DNA of 64,000 bases from an uncultured Caulobacterales bacterium (GCA_947503715.1 CANNER010000003.1:248001-312000); one strand, 5' to 3'; shown: positions 42,050-52,496, counted from the first letter of the stretch. Translations and numbers: made by a program. Notes: a model not told the origin generated them from the sequence alone.

Positions 42050-44653
42050 ATGCGCACTGACACGGCCCCGACTCCGACTCTCCTCTCCGATTATGAACCA
42101 CCCAGCCATGAACTGACCTCCGTCTATCTGGATTTTGATTTGCAACCCGAGGCCACAACGGTGCGGTCCAAAATTGAGGTCAAACGGTTGCGAGATGAGC
42201 CCTTCATTCTGAACGGCGAAGAGATTGAGCTGAAATCCGTGAAGATCGACGGGAAGGTGTTGAAGCGATCCGCCTATAAGCTGGATCAGGAAAAGCTGGT
42301 GCTCGCCAAGACACCGGAAAGCTTCACACTCGAAATCGAAACGGTTTGCAATCCGAAAGCAAACTCAAAGCTTATGGGACTTTACGTGTCCGGTGGGCGG
42401 TTCTGTACGCAATGCGAAGCAGAAGGCTTTCGCCGCATCACCTTCTTCCCCGACCGTCCGGATGTCATGAGCGTCTTCACGGTTCGAATGGAAGCGGACC
42501 TCGCGACCTATCCCTTCCTCTTAGCAAACGGGAATAAAACGGAAGAAGGTGCCGCTGTCGGTCAGGGCCGCCATTTTGCCGTCTGGCATGACCCCTTTCG
42601 CAAGCCCGCCTATCTCTTCGCGCTCGTCGCAGGCCAATTCGATCTGCTGGAAGACAGTTTCACAACCATGTCCGGCCGTCACATTCCGCTGGAAATCTAT
42701 GTCGACCCCGGCAATGCCCCGCAGGCCGAATATGCTATGGACGCGCTGAAACGCTCCATGAAATGGGACGAGGACGCCTTTGGCCGCGAATATGATCTGG
42801 ACCTGTTCATGATTGTCGCCGTTCGCGATTTCAATTTCGGGGCGATGGAGAATAAGGGGTTGAACATCTTCAATTCCGCCCTCCTCCTCGCGGATGCAGA
42901 ATCCGCGACGGATATGAATTTCGAACGGATCGAATCCGTTGTGGCCCACGAATATTTCCACAATTGGACGGGCAACCGCATCACCTGCCGCGATTGGTTC
43001 CAACTCTGCCTGAAAGAAGGTTTCACCGTTTTCCGCGATCAAGAGTTTTCCGCCGACCAACGCGGCGCGGCAGTCCAGCGCATCAAGGATGTCCGCGCGC
43101 TTCGCGCGCGTCAATTCGCAGAAGATGCAGGCCCCCTCGCCCATCCCGTACGTCCTGAATCTTACATGAAGATTGACAATTTCTACACAGCAACAGTCTA
43201 TGAGAAAGGCGCGGAACTCATCCGCATGCTTAAGACGATACTAGGTGCAGAGAAATTTCGCGCCGGTTGTGATCATTATTTCGAAAAACTTGACGGTACC
43301 GCCGCAACGATTGAGCAATTCCTAAAATGTTTCGAAGAGGCAACAGGCGAGGACCTCTCGCAATTCATGCTCTGGTACCAACAAGCGGGTACGCCAATCC
43401 TGACCGTGAAACGCGAGACAGTGGTTAATCAACAGCGCATACACTTTAAACAGGCGACAAAACCAACACCAGGGCAACCGAGAAAAAGCCCAGTCGTCCT
43501 GCCGATTAAATGGCAGCTGGTGGGCGATAATGGGCCGCTATCAGAACCTCAACTCAAGCTTCTCAAACATGACGCAACCAGCGTGTCATATCCTGCGATT
43601 ACTGAGCCTCATTCGGTTTCAGTTCTGCAAGATTTCTCCGCTCCCGTCACAGTGAGGAGTGACGCCACGACGGAAGATCTCCTGCGCCTCATGGCCGCTG
43701 ATCCAAATGCCTTTAACCGCTGGGAGGCCGGACAGACACTCGCACGTCAGCTCATCGCCAGTTTGGCAAAAGCCATTGAAAGCGGGAAAACGCCACCCGT
43801 CGATAAAGCTCTGAAAGGCTATTGCGAGGCTCTGGCGCGTACGCTTGATGACCCAAAATTCAATAATGCCTTCAAAGCCTTGGCGTTAACGCCCCCTGCA
43901 CCGATGGAAGTTTTACAGAGTCTCGATCAATCCGATCCGCTCGCCGTGCATGAAGCTGGAAAATGGCTTTCACGGGCCGTCGCAGATTACCTCCGCGACG
44001 CCCTGCTCGACCGCTATCACGCACTCACCGATACAGGCGCGTTCAGCTCGGATGCGTCTTCGGCGGGCCGTCGCGCACTGCGTAATCGCTGCCTCGCATT
44101 GCTGGCCGCGCGGCATGACCCTCTGGCCGCCACACTCGCGCAAACGCAATTCGCCGAAGCGACGAATATGACGGATGAACTCTCCGCGCTAATGACCCTC
44201 ACACGCCTTGGCGGACAACGTGTTGAGACGACGATGGAAGATTTCTATTCCAAGTGGGAGAAAAACCCGCTCGTGCTGGACAAGTGGTTCTCGGTCCAAG
44301 CCATGCGGCCCCATGCCGGCGGCGTGAGTTCAATCCTCCGCCTCGCAGACTCAACACGCTATGAACGTACGAATCCAAATCGCGTCCGCGCGCTCGTCGG
44401 TGGATTTGCGATGGGGAATGCGGAACTATTCCACAAAGCCGATGGCAGTGGTTACAGCTTCTTCACCGACCAAATCATCGACATGGATAGTCGTAATCCG
44501 CAAATCGCCGCTCGTCTCCTCGGCGCGTTTGAAATCTGGCGAAAGCTAGATGACAAACGACAAGTAATGATCCGGTCCGAACTCCAACGCGTCATAAATT
44601 CCAAGCCGAGCAAGAACGTCTTGGAAATCGCGAAGAAGACTCTGGGAGAATAA
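42050..44653 (+). CDS. pepN: Aminopeptidase N
   Basis: An M1 zinc aminopeptidase of 867 residues that trims N-terminal residues from peptides in the cytoplasm. The zinc site is HEYFH at 300-304 ('VAHEYFHNWTGNRI') with the downstream Glu in 'LCLKEGFTVFRDQEFS'. The exopeptidase motif GAMENKG is at 264-270. The C-terminal DUF3458 region and helical tail are complete ('MAMRPHAGGVSSI'-like segment). The ATG at 42050 gives 'RTDTAPTPTLLSDYEPP', typical of proteobacterial PepN; an ATG at 42005 would add 15 residues. Confidence 0.96.
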   Translation: MRTDTAPTPTLLSDYEPPSHELTSVYLDFDLQPEATTVRSKIEVKRLRDEPFILNGEEIELKSVKIDGKVLKRSAYKLDQEKLVLAKTPESFTLEIETVCNPKANSKLMGLYVSGGRFCTQCEAEGFRRITFFPDRPDVMSVFTVRMEADLATYPFLLANGNKTEEGAAVGQGRHFAVWHDPFRKPAYLFALVAGQFDLLEDSFTTMSGRHIPLEIYVDPGNAPQAEYAMDALKRSMKWDEDAFGREYDLDLFMIVAVRDFNFGAMENKGLNIFNSALLLADAESATDMNFERIESVVAHEYFHNWTGNRITCRDWFQLCLKEGFTVFRDQEFSADQRGAAVQRIKDVRALRARQFAEDAGPLAHPVRPESYMKIDNFYTATVYEKGAELIRMLKTILGAEKFRAGCDHYFEKLDGTAATIEQFLKCFEEATGEDLSQFMLWYQQAGTPILTVKRETVVNQQRIHFKQATKPTPGQPRKSPVVLPIKWQLVGDNGPLSEPQLKLLKHDATSVSYPAITEPHSVSVLQDFSAPVTVRSDATTEDLLRLMAADPNAFNRWEAGQTLARQLIASLAKAIESGKTPPVDKALKGYCEALARTLDDPKFNNAFKALALTPPAPMEVLQSLDQSDPLAVHEAGKWLSRAVADYLRDALLDRYHALTDTGAFSSDASSAGRRALRNRCLALLAARHDPLAATLAQTQFAEATNMTDELSALMTLTRLGGQRVETTMEDFYSKWEKNPLVLDKWFSVQAMRPHAGGVSSILRLADSTRYERTNPNRVRALVGGFAMGNAELFHKADGSGYSFFTDQIIDMDSRNPQIAARLLGAFEIWRKLDDKRQVMIRSELQRVINSKPSKNVLEIAKKTLGE

Positions 44654-44696
44654 CTGTCGTAACCCTCCCTTATCTCTTCTGAGGTAAGAGGGCGAC

Positions 44697-45437
44697 ATGA
44701 CGTCTTTACGCACAGCCGAAGGTTTCCGTGACCATGTGTCGGAACAGCGCTTTTCCGTGCTGCGTCAACCCATTGTGTCATTGAAAACCGGACACATTCA
44801 CCATCACGAATGGCTGGTGCGTTTCGATCATGATGACCATTTGGAGGGTGTGTTACGCCCGGCGGAAGTGTCCGGCGTCATTCGCGATCTCGACTTATCG
44901 ATGTTGGCGCAATCCATTCTCGTCCTGAATGCTAATCCGAATGATACAGGAATTGCGATCAACCTCTCCGGGGCTTCCGTCGATAAACCAAACTTCATGC
45001 CTTCGGTTCTAGCGTGTTTGACCGCCCTAAAAGCGTCTCCAACGAAACTTGTCATCGAGTTGACGGAGAGTTGGCACATGCAGGAATTAGGACCCGCAGA
45101 AGCTCTTATCGTTGAATTGAAAACACGCGGACATCCGGTGTGTTTGGATGATGTCGGGGCGGGGGCGGCGTCGATCCGTTACTTACGCGCCCTGCCCGCC
45201 AATTGGTTAAAAATCGACGGTGGGTTCGTGGCTGCGGCCTTTAACACGGCACGCGACCGCGCGATTTTGAAAGCTCTGCTATCCTTGCGGGACGCGCTGG
45301 ATGTGCGTTTCATCGCAGAGGGTGTTGAAACGGAAGAACTCCGTCAATTTGTGATCGATTTGGGGTTTGATGCTGCGCAAGGTTACGCCATTGGACATCC
45401 TGAACCCGAACCCCGCATCGGACGCATTGTTTCGTAA
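44697..45437 (+). CDS. EAL-domain protein with a variant signature
   Basis: A 246-residue stand-alone EAL domain, the fold that hydrolyses cyclic di-GMP. The opening motif is 'EWLVRF' rather than EAL(L)R, keeping the Glu. The other catalytic positions are still readable: Asn in 'AINLSGASV', Glu in 'VIELTES', Asp-Asp in 'CLDDVGAG' (usually DDFGTG), Lys in 'WLKIDGGF', Glu in 'IAEGVETEE' and Gln in 'AAQGYAIGHP'. Activity is therefore possible but not certain; it could also be a c-di-GMP-binding effector. No sensor or GGDEF domain is attached. It lies between pepN and a large histidine kinase gene. Confidence 0.85.
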   Translation: MTSLRTAEGFRDHVSEQRFSVLRQPIVSLKTGHIHHHEWLVRFDHDDHLEGVLRPAEVSGVIRDLDLSMLAQSILVLNANPNDTGIAINLSGASVDKPNFMPSVLACLTALKASPTKLVIELTESWHMQELGPAEALIVELKTRGHPVCLDDVGAGAASIRYLRALPANWLKIDGGFVAAAFNTARDRAILKALLSLRDALDVRFIAEGVETEELRQFVIDLGFDAAQGYAIGHPEPEPRIGRIVS

Positions 45438-45598
45438 CGGTTTAGCAACGAAATCCGACGCAAAAACGCAGTTTCCCTATAATATCAATCTTATATTAAC
45501 CACGTTTTGTTCGACTGGAAGGATATCGACAGCTAACCCTGTAGGTACTGATTCGGCGATGGGGATCGCTATCATTTATTCAGGCCATCATTATCATA

Positions 45599-48490
45599 AT
45601 GGCCACGACCTGCCGATTGGTAAAGGGGATTTCAAAGGTGCAAAACGGGCAGGGTCAGAACGGACACAATCAGGGGGGCGTTCACGGAACATCCGCGCAG
45701 CCCTATGTGCCACGCCCCGCTCAGGCTCGATCCATCCCCATGGGGACGGCCCCCACTCCGCATTATTCACAACAGATGCCGGGCCGACCTGCACAGGGTC
45801 AGAGGCCGCAAGGCTTTCAACCGCCTCCAAACGCTATTTCTACACCTGTGGGAACATCAAAGCCCTTACAGTCCTTTTCGACCTCCAGTTCCAACGATCT
45901 CGTCACACGGCTTTCAGACCGGGTCGGAGGTCGCGATATTTTCAAACGTTTGCTCATCACAACATTGCTGTTCTTCACCCTGTTTCTCATCATCGCGACA
46001 ATCAAATTCGTAAATGATCGGCAGGCCAACCTTTCAGAAGAGATCACAACATTTGAAACCCGCTTAATAACGGACTCCGAAACCGTCGGGAAAACTCTGG
46101 ACTCAGAATTTACGTGGATGGAGACCGCCCTCACCATGCGGGGCGGTGCGCAGGACATTGTGAACTTTACAACGCAGTCGCAAAATATCATTGGCGCGGC
46201 TTTGCTGAACGGCGATGGCCGGGTGATTGCGGAGACAACGAATGCAGGCGCGGCTTTAGCACAAATTGATCGTCGTAATTTTCCGACCGCTGGACGAAAA
46301 ATAGACTCACTCATAGATGATGGAAGCGTGGTTCGGCCTGTCCTGATCCGCCGCGTCGGGGATAATTATCTATCAGTTATACTGAAACCCGGGAGCCTGA
46401 TTGGAGACCTTAAAGGCAGCAAATCCCTGGCTTTAGAATCGGGTCGTTTGATTGATGCGCCTATTTCCATCGCCACTCAAGGACCACAGACTTATTACCG
46501 CGTCTCGGCCAATCAGCTTTCAAATATGCTCCAGGGATCAACCTCCGCAAAAGTCAGTTCGCTCGTGCGAAACGACAACAAACTTTGGTTTGGGTCCGCC
46601 TCTATACGCAATTCATCGCTTTCGATTTTGGACACGACGCCCCGCGGAAAGAATGCAGGTATTTTGCAAAACCTCATGCTTTTTGGCCTACTTTTTCTGG
46701 GTTCCGCTTGGTTGATATGGATGTTGATGAATCAACTTCTTCGTCAAATTGACGCTATGCGGGATCAGAATATGCAAGAGGAGGTCTCCCGCCAGCGTTA
46801 CCGTGCGGCCGTGGATGGATCTAACGGTGGCATTTGGGAAGTCGACCTGACGCGTAACCTGACATATCTTTCCCCCTCGCTCGCAAAGACCATGGGATTG
46901 AAAGAACAGGAAACGCATCTACCCCTGCCGCAATTTCTGGCCCTGTTCAGCACGGCGCAGCGGGACCAATTTTACAATCACCTCAAACGCGCCCACCTAA
47001 ACGGATCATTTCAAATCGAATTAGGCGCGGCTGCACTGCCCATCTATGTGTCCTGCCGGGGACGCCCGACCGTTCGCGAAGATCAATCCAAAATCGTGAT
47101 CGGAATGGCATTGGACATTACCGAGACACGCGGCGCGCAGGCGCGGTTACAAGCCGCTGAGGCTCGGTTATTTGATGCATTGCGGTCTATGAATGATAGT
47201 TTCGTGATTTGGGATCAACTCGATCGTCTTGTGCTTTGGAACAGTAAATTCGAAGACTTTTTCGGCTTTGAACCCGGTATTTTGCGCCCCGGGCTTCCAT
47301 ATTCTCAAGTCGAATTTGCCGCTGAAGCGGCTATCGCACAAACGGTCCGCCTATCCGACGACACTGGCAATGAGCTTGAGTTGAAGGATGGACGTTGGGT
47401 CCGGTATTTGGAGACCTACACGGCGGATGGAGCCCGCGTTTCAATCGGTACAGAAGTTACAACAATCCGAACGCGAGAGCAGCAATTACAGGACAATCAA
47501 AATGCCCTAGAGAAAACAATTAATGTCTTGCGGAAGTCGCAAGTGCGTATTGTCGAGCTTGCGGAAAAGTACGAGCAGGAAAAAATCCGCGCTGAGGAAG
47601 CCAATCAATCCAAGTCTGAATTCCTCGCCAATATGTCTCATGAACTGCGAACTCCGCTCAATGCGATTAACGGCTTCTCTGACATTATGAAGAAGGAAAT
47701 GTTCGGTCCGCTCGGGGATGCGCGTTACAAAGAATATGTGAATGACATCCTGTTTTCCGGTCAACACTTACTCTCCCTCATTAATGATATTCTGGACATG
47801 TCCAAGATTGAGGCGGGTAAGATGACGTTGAATACGGAACACATGGTCATGTCCGATATGGTCGGTCAGGTCATTCGTATTATTCGCGGCCGCGCGGATG
47901 AGAACCGCCTCAAACTTATTTACGATGGTCGAGAAACGCCGGAAATTGAAGCTGACCCTCGCGCCGTGAAGCAAATCCTACTGAATCTGATGACAAATGC
48001 GATTAAGTTCACACCGGAAGGTGGCGTCGTGACTGTGAATGTGGAGTCGAAGTCTGCGGGTCTGATTGTGAGTGTGTCAGACACAGGCATTGGCATTAGT
48101 GAAGAAAACATCAAACGCCTCGCTCAACCCTTTGAGCAAATTGACAGTCAAAATAGTCGCCAGCATGAAGGTACGGGACTGGGACTCGCGCTGTCCAAAT
48201 CTCTCGTCGAATTGCATGGCGGGAATTTCAATATAAGTTCTGTTATCGGGGAAGGCACAACCGTGACCTTCACACTTCCCGTCTCGGTCATGAAGAAACA
48301 GGCCAAACCGATTGGGAGTGAAGTCGGGAGTGAGATTTCACGCCTCGCACAAGATATCGCAGAGGTGCTTGAAACCAGTCACGAGCAGATCGGTGCGGCC
48401 ACCCCCGGTTCAAAACCGGCCCCCGTTCAAAGCCCGACAACGCCTCTACCCCTTCCGATGGCACCGCCGCATCAAAGCAGCGCCGCTTAA
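45599..48490 (+). CDS. PAS-domain sensor histidine kinase, PleC/DivJ-like
   Basis: A 963-residue membrane histidine kinase. Residues 1-115 are a disordered Gln/Pro/Gly-rich cytoplasmic head. Transmembrane helices lie at about 118-140 and 357-377 with a periplasmic sensing region between. PAS modules follow (about 395-510 and 520-625), then a coiled coil, HisKA with His681 in 'ANMSHELRTPLNAINGF', and a HATPase domain ('LLNLMTNAIKFTPEGG', 'VSDTGIGIS', 'GTGLGLALSKSL'). 'SDIMKKEMFGPLGDARYKEY' is typical of the PleC/DivJ group that controls DivK and the alphaproteobacterial cell cycle; this role is inferred. A GTG at 45638, after AAAGGGG, is an alternative start. Confidence 0.88.
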   Translation: MATTCRLVKGISKVQNGQGQNGHNQGGVHGTSAQPYVPRPAQARSIPMGTAPTPHYSQQMPGRPAQGQRPQGFQPPPNAISTPVGTSKPLQSFSTSSSNDLVTRLSDRVGGRDIFKRLLITTLLFFTLFLIIATIKFVNDRQANLSEEITTFETRLITDSETVGKTLDSEFTWMETALTMRGGAQDIVNFTTQSQNIIGAALLNGDGRVIAETTNAGAALAQIDRRNFPTAGRKIDSLIDDGSVVRPVLIRRVGDNYLSVILKPGSLIGDLKGSKSLALESGRLIDAPISIATQGPQTYYRVSANQLSNMLQGSTSAKVSSLVRNDNKLWFGSASIRNSSLSILDTTPRGKNAGILQNLMLFGLLFLGSAWLIWMLMNQLLRQIDAMRDQNMQEEVSRQRYRAAVDGSNGGIWEVDLTRNLTYLSPSLAKTMGLKEQETHLPLPQFLALFSTAQRDQFYNHLKRAHLNGSFQIELGAAALPIYVSCRGRPTVREDQSKIVIGMALDITETRGAQARLQAAEARLFDALRSMNDSFVIWDQLDRLVLWNSKFEDFFGFEPGILRPGLPYSQVEFAAEAAIAQTVRLSDDTGNELELKDGRWVRYLETYTADGARVSIGTEVTTIRTREQQLQDNQNALEKTINVLRKSQVRIVELAEKYEQEKIRAEEANQSKSEFLANMSHELRTPLNAINGFSDIMKKEMFGPLGDARYKEYVNDILFSGQHLLSLINDILDMSKIEAGKMTLNTEHMVMSDMVGQVIRIIRGRADENRLKLIYDGRETPEIEADPRAVKQILLNLMTNAIKFTPEGGVVTVNVESKSAGLIVSVSDTGIGISEENIKRLAQPFEQIDSQNSRQHEGTGLGLALSKSLVELHGGNFNISSVIGEGTTVTFTLPVSVMKKQAKPIGSEVGSEISRLAQDIAEVLETSHEQIGAATPGSKPAPVQSPTTPLPLPMAPPHQSSAA

Positions 48491-50079
48491 GGCTTTACCA
48501 GAACTTCGGTTTCGGGCTTTGTATCGACAAGCTTCGACTTCACCCGGGGAAAGAGAAGCGCCGCGCGCAGGCCCGGTCGATCGGGGTCTCCACCCTTATC
48601 GACCGCTGGTAGATCGTCATTATCTGTCATAACAAATTCTGCTTGGTGAAGATCGGCGACGGCCTCGACAAGGGAAAGGCCCAGGCCGCTTCCCGGTAGA
48701 GATCTCGATTTATCGAGTCGAACAAACCGTTCTTTCACCCGCTCCCGATCCCAACTCGGGATGCCGGGGCCGTTATCTCTGATGGAAACCTCGACACCAC
48801 CGCCCCGTCTTTTACGACAGACAAGTGCTACGGCGCCGCCTTCCGGCGTATATTTAATCGCGTTTTCCAAGAGGTTGGAGACGGCCTGTGACAGTAATCC
48901 TCTATCGGCGGAGATCAGGGTCTTCGCCGCAATATCCGCCGTAAAACTCAGCCCCGCATCTTCACAGGCCGGTTCGTACAATTCGGCCAAATCATCCAAA
49001 ATGGGTTTGGGATCGAGGGGTTTGAGAAGCCCGCGCTGTTCGCCGGCCTCTAGGCGAGCAATGCGCAGGACCGAATCAAAAGTGGAGAGTAATTGATCTG
49101 CATCCCCTGCGGCTTCATACAGGGTTATCGCTTCATCCGTGTCACCGAGCTCGACGGCTGCCGTTTCCAGACGGGTCCGAAGACGTGTCAGCGGCGTCCG
49201 AAGGTCATGCGCCACACTGTCACCCGCATAGCGCATAGCAGACATGAGGCGGGAGATATGGTCCAACATGGCGTTCAGATGTTCTGCCAGCAGGTCCATC
49301 TCGTCTTCGGAATAATTGCGCGGGGCGCGACGGTCCAAATTTCCCGCCCGTACATCGGTCGCAAGGCGGTTGAACCCCTCGACACGCAGGGCAAAGCGGC
49401 GCGAGACGAAGAAGGAGGAGAGCAGGCCCAGAAAGAGCGCGATACCGGAAGAGGTCAGGATCGCGGTCCGAACACGTTCGCCCGTGCGCATGACGGCCTC
49501 GACATCCCGCCCGACGATCAGGCGCAGGACAGGTTTGTTCTCGAGATAGATATAATCGGTCGTAATGCGCCCGCGATTGGATTCGATATTGTCTTCGCCG
49601 TCCACCGGCTTTTCAAACACGATTTCGGTCTTGTCTTTTTGCAGCGTTTCCGCGTCCAGAAAACCTTCGCCGAGATCTTCGGGCTGCAGCCCCAAATTCC
49701 CGATTACGCCTTCTTCCGTTTGCAGAATGTAAAGCCGTTCATAGGAGAGACCACGAAGGATGATGGCGCGACCGACGGGCTCAAGACCGGCTTCGGTATA
49801 GATGCGGCGGTAAAGCGGAGAGTCGGGTGTCGCGAATTGGCTGAGAACGCCAGACTGTTTTGCGAGCAAAATGGCGCGTTCGCCACTCTCCCGATATTCC
49901 GTTCTGAGTTCGGCAATTTCCGCATCAATCGAACGGTCTACGCGGCGCAATTCGCTCTGCACCACGGCGTAATAAACATAGCCCAGCGCCACAAAGAGCG
50001 AGAGCACAAAGAGCAATGCGCCCAGCAGAGATAATCTGAAGAGCGTGTTGCGATAGAGTTTACGAATTGAGCCAACCAT
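48487..50079 (-). CDS. Envelope sensor histidine kinase with HAMP domain
   Basis: A 530-residue kinase. Transmembrane segments lie at about 13-38 and 204-226, enclosing a periplasmic domain of about 165 residues. A HAMP linker (about 227-280) leads to HisKA 'SVAHDLRTPLTRLRTR' and a HATPase domain 'LLENAIKYTPEGGAV', 'IRDNGPGIP', 'GSGLGLSLVEAV'. It follows its OmpR-family regulator by 17 nt and lies downstream of a degP-type protease gene on the same strand. Envelope stress sensing is therefore a reasonable inference. Its 3' end overlaps the convergent PAS kinase gene by 4 nt. Confidence 0.9.
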   Translation of the reverse strand: MVGSIRKLYRNTLFRLSLLGALLFVLSLFVALGYVYYAVVQSELRRVDRSIDAEIAELRTEYRESGERAILLAKQSGVLSQFATPDSPLYRRIYTEAGLEPVGRAIILRGLSYERLYILQTEEGVIGNLGLQPEDLGEGFLDAETLQKDKTEIVFEKPVDGEDNIESNRGRITTDYIYLENKPVLRLIVGRDVEAVMRTGERVRTAILTSSGIALFLGLLSSFFVSRRFALRVEGFNRLATDVRAGNLDRRAPRNYSEDEMDLLAEHLNAMLDHISRLMSAMRYAGDSVAHDLRTPLTRLRTRLETAAVELGDTDEAITLYEAAGDADQLLSTFDSVLRIARLEAGEQRGLLKPLDPKPILDDLAELYEPACEDAGLSFTADIAAKTLISADRGLLSQAVSNLLENAIKYTPEGGAVALVCRKRRGGGVEVSIRDNGPGIPSWDRERVKERFVRLDKSRSLPGSGLGLSLVEAVADLHQAEFVMTDNDDLPAVDKGGDPDRPGLRAALLFPRVKSKLVDTKPETEVLVKP

Positions 50080-50096
50080 CGGGCTCGCCTACAGAC

Positions 50097-50768
50097 TTAG
50101 ACCTGCAAACGATAGCCCGCACCGCGCACGGTATGCAAAAGGGGTTCGTCAAATTCTTTGTCGATCTTCCCGCGCAGACGCGAAATATGGACGTCGATGA
50201 CATTTGTCTGGGGGTCAAAGTGGTAGTCCCAGACCTTTTCGAGCAACATCGTGCGGGTCACAACACGTCCGGCATTGCGCATCAGACATTCCAGCAAACG
50301 AAACTCGCGCGGCTGCAGCAGAATTTTCTGTCCGTCGCGGCGCACAGTCCGCGCGAGGAGGTCCATCTCCAACCCGCCGACCTTCAGCTTTGTGACAGCG
50401 GCGGTCGGGTCAGACCGTCGGCCAATCGCTTCGACACGTGCGAGAAGTTCCGTGAAACTATAGGGCTTGGCGAGATAATCATCGCCGCCCGCCCGCAGGC
50501 CTTCGACCTTCTGGTCAACTTCGCCCAATGCGGACAGGATCAGCACGGGAACGGCATCGCCGTCCTCCCGCAAATCGGCGAGCACTTCGAGGCCGTCACG
50601 CTTGGGCAGCATTCGGTCCAAAATCAGCGCATCATAATCTGCGGCACGGGCCATTTCGAGACCGAGATCTCCGTCGGGTGCGAGGTCTACGACATGGCCA
50701 GCCTCCATTAAGCCCTTGCGGACATATTCGGCGGCGACCGAGTCATCTTCGACGACTAATATTCTCAT
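50097..50768 (-). CDS. OmpR-family response regulator
   Basis: A 223-residue transcription factor. The receiver domain has the acidic pair in 'LVVEDDS', the phospho-acceptor Asp51 in 'LILDRMLPKRDG', Ser/Thr in 'LILSALGE' and Lys in 'DDYLAKPYSF'. The winged-helix DNA-binding domain at about 130-220 contains 'LLQPREFRLLECLMRNAG' and 'VIDVHISRLRGKID'. The start is set at 50768 (Met before 'RILVVEDD'), with a GGAG site 9 nt upstream; an ATG 15 nt earlier is also possible. It lies between degP and its cognate kinase gene. Confidence 0.93.
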   Translation of the reverse strand: MRILVVEDDSVAAEYVRKGLMEAGHVVDLAPDGDLGLEMARAADYDALILDRMLPKRDGLEVLADLREDGDAVPVLILSALGEVDQKVEGLRAGGDDYLAKPYSFTELLARVEAIGRRSDPTAAVTKLKVGGLEMDLLARTVRRDGQKILLQPREFRLLECLMRNAGRVVTRTMLLEKVWDYHFDPQTNVIDVHISRLRGKIDKEFDEPLLHTVRGAGYRLQV

Positions 50769-50820
50769 TTCTTTTTTCTCCATAGGTCCCCACCCACTTT
50801 CTTAAATTGATGCCGCCTTG

Positions 50821-52401
50821 CTATAAGGGCAGCACCATAAATGTTTCCTGTCCGTCTTTTCTACGTACGTTCAGGAGGATATCTGTCTGCCCATTCGTCC
50901 TTGCATTCAGGACAATGGACTTCCATTTTCTAACTTCGGCAATCGGCTGTGAATCTGCTTCGAGTAAAACCATGCCGAGTTTAAAGCCTGCGCTCTCAGC
51001 CAAACTGCCCGGCTCAACACTCTCAACATACACGCCGACCTGATCGGAGCGCATATTAATGGCGGAGCGGAATTCCGCTGAAATATCCAACAGGTGCAAA
51101 CCCGTATCGATATTGACCTTCGGCAGAGACGGATCACGCGGCGGAGGCGGCACGGGCAGGCCCTGCGCTTCCGCACTCTTGCGCTGGAGGTCATATTTCT
51201 CCGGCCGCTCACCGATTTGAACGTCGAGGGAATATGTCTGCTCGTTCCGCTCATAAATGAATTTGGCAACTTTGCCGGGCATAATATCGGCGATAGCACG
51301 TGTCGCCTCGACGGAATTCCGCACGGTCTGGCCGTTAATGTTCAGGATGATGTCATCGACTTGCAGACCGTAAATATCCGCAGGACTTCCCGCCAGAATA
51401 TCGTTAACGGTCGCGCCGGATTTATAAATTCCGGGCTCGCCTTCTAGCTCGAAGGTCGCGGTCCGCAGGCCTGCGCCAAGATAGCCGCGACGGACGAAAC
51501 CGTCCTTGCGGATAGAGTCAATAATCTCCTCCGCCGTGTGATGCGGGATGACAAATGCAATCCCGACACTCGCCCCAGTGGGAGAATAAATCGCAGAGTT
51601 CACGCCGACAACATCGCCTTCGAGGTTAAAGAGCGGTCCACCGGAATTGCCGCGGTTAATCGTGGCATCCGTCTGGATATAATCGACATAGGAGCCGCTA
51701 TCGACCTTCTCGCGCCCAATCGCAGAGATGACGCCGAGCGAGGTCGACTGACCAATCCCGAACGGATTACCAATCGCGACAACCCATTCGCCTATGCGGA
51801 GCTCGTCTTTCTGATGAAAGTTCACGTAAGGAATGCGCTCATCCGTATCGATACGAAGCAAAGCGAGGTCTGTTTCTTCATCTGTGCCGATAATGCTTGC
51901 CGGATATTTGCGGCCATCATTGAACTCGATATTGATGTACGTCCCGCCCTCAATGACGTGATAATTCGTGACGACTTCCAATTCGTCGGAAATGATAAAG
52001 CCGGAGCCCTGCCCCTCGGATGTTGTCTCACCACTTTCCGTTGTCACAACGATATTAACCACGGACGGACTGACGCGGTCCACAAGATTGGCAATAGACG
52101 GAAGCGCACTGATCGGCATATCCATCAAGTTTGTGCCAATTGGAGGCTGTGGATTAGCTTGCGGCAGGGGCAGTCCCGCTTGCAGTTCAGGCGCAGGATT
52201 TGGAACGACGGTCAGACTTGGCTTTTCAGCCTCGCCCATATCGCGCAGCGATTTAAACTGCGTCTCGGACATGGGCGCGTCCAATACGACTTCATACTTA
52301 TCCGAGTCGGCATAAATTACGGTTGCATCTTGGGCGATGACTTGCGGTGCAAGTCCAAACGCCATCACGCTTCCCAATAATGTCAGTTTCATTTTGGACA
52401 C
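50821..52401 (-). CDS. DegP/HtrA-type periplasmic serine protease
   Basis: A 526-residue protease/chaperone of the envelope. The signal peptide ends about residue 23. An unusual Pro-rich segment of about 75 residues precedes the protease domain. Catalytic triad: His148 in 'VTNYHVIEGG', Asp178 in 'EETDLALL' and Ser253 in 'INRGNSGGPL'. Two PDZ domains follow: the first (about 310-400) contains 'GSPADIYGLQVDDIILNING', the second (about 440-526) 'EPGSLAESAGFKLGMVLLE'. Downstream genes are a response regulator and kinase, the usual setting for MucD/DegP homologues. The operon is probably induced by misfolded envelope proteins. Confidence 0.93.
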   Translation of the reverse strand: MSKMKLTLLGSVMAFGLAPQVIAQDATVIYADSDKYEVVLDAPMSETQFKSLRDMGEAEKPSLTVVPNPAPELQAGLPLPQANPQPPIGTNLMDMPISALPSIANLVDRVSPSVVNIVVTTESGETTSEGQGSGFIISDELEVVTNYHVIEGGTYINIEFNDGRKYPASIIGTDEETDLALLRIDTDERIPYVNFHQKDELRIGEWVVAIGNPFGIGQSTSLGVISAIGREKVDSGSYVDYIQTDATINRGNSGGPLFNLEGDVVGVNSAIYSPTGASVGIAFVIPHHTAEEIIDSIRKDGFVRRGYLGAGLRTATFELEGEPGIYKSGATVNDILAGSPADIYGLQVDDIILNINGQTVRNSVEATRAIADIMPGKVAKFIYERNEQTYSLDVQIGERPEKYDLQRKSAEAQGLPVPPPPRDPSLPKVNIDTGLHLLDISAEFRSAINMRSDQVGVYVESVEPGSLAESAGFKLGMVLLEADSQPIAEVRKWKSIVLNARTNGQTDILLNVRRKDGQETFMVLPL

Positions 52402-52496
52402 GGGAGTCCCCTTCTTCGCTTACCAGACTGCAAGGGTTCAGATGACCCAATGCTGTCCAAAACATGACGAAACATCCATATAGGGATGATTTCGCC

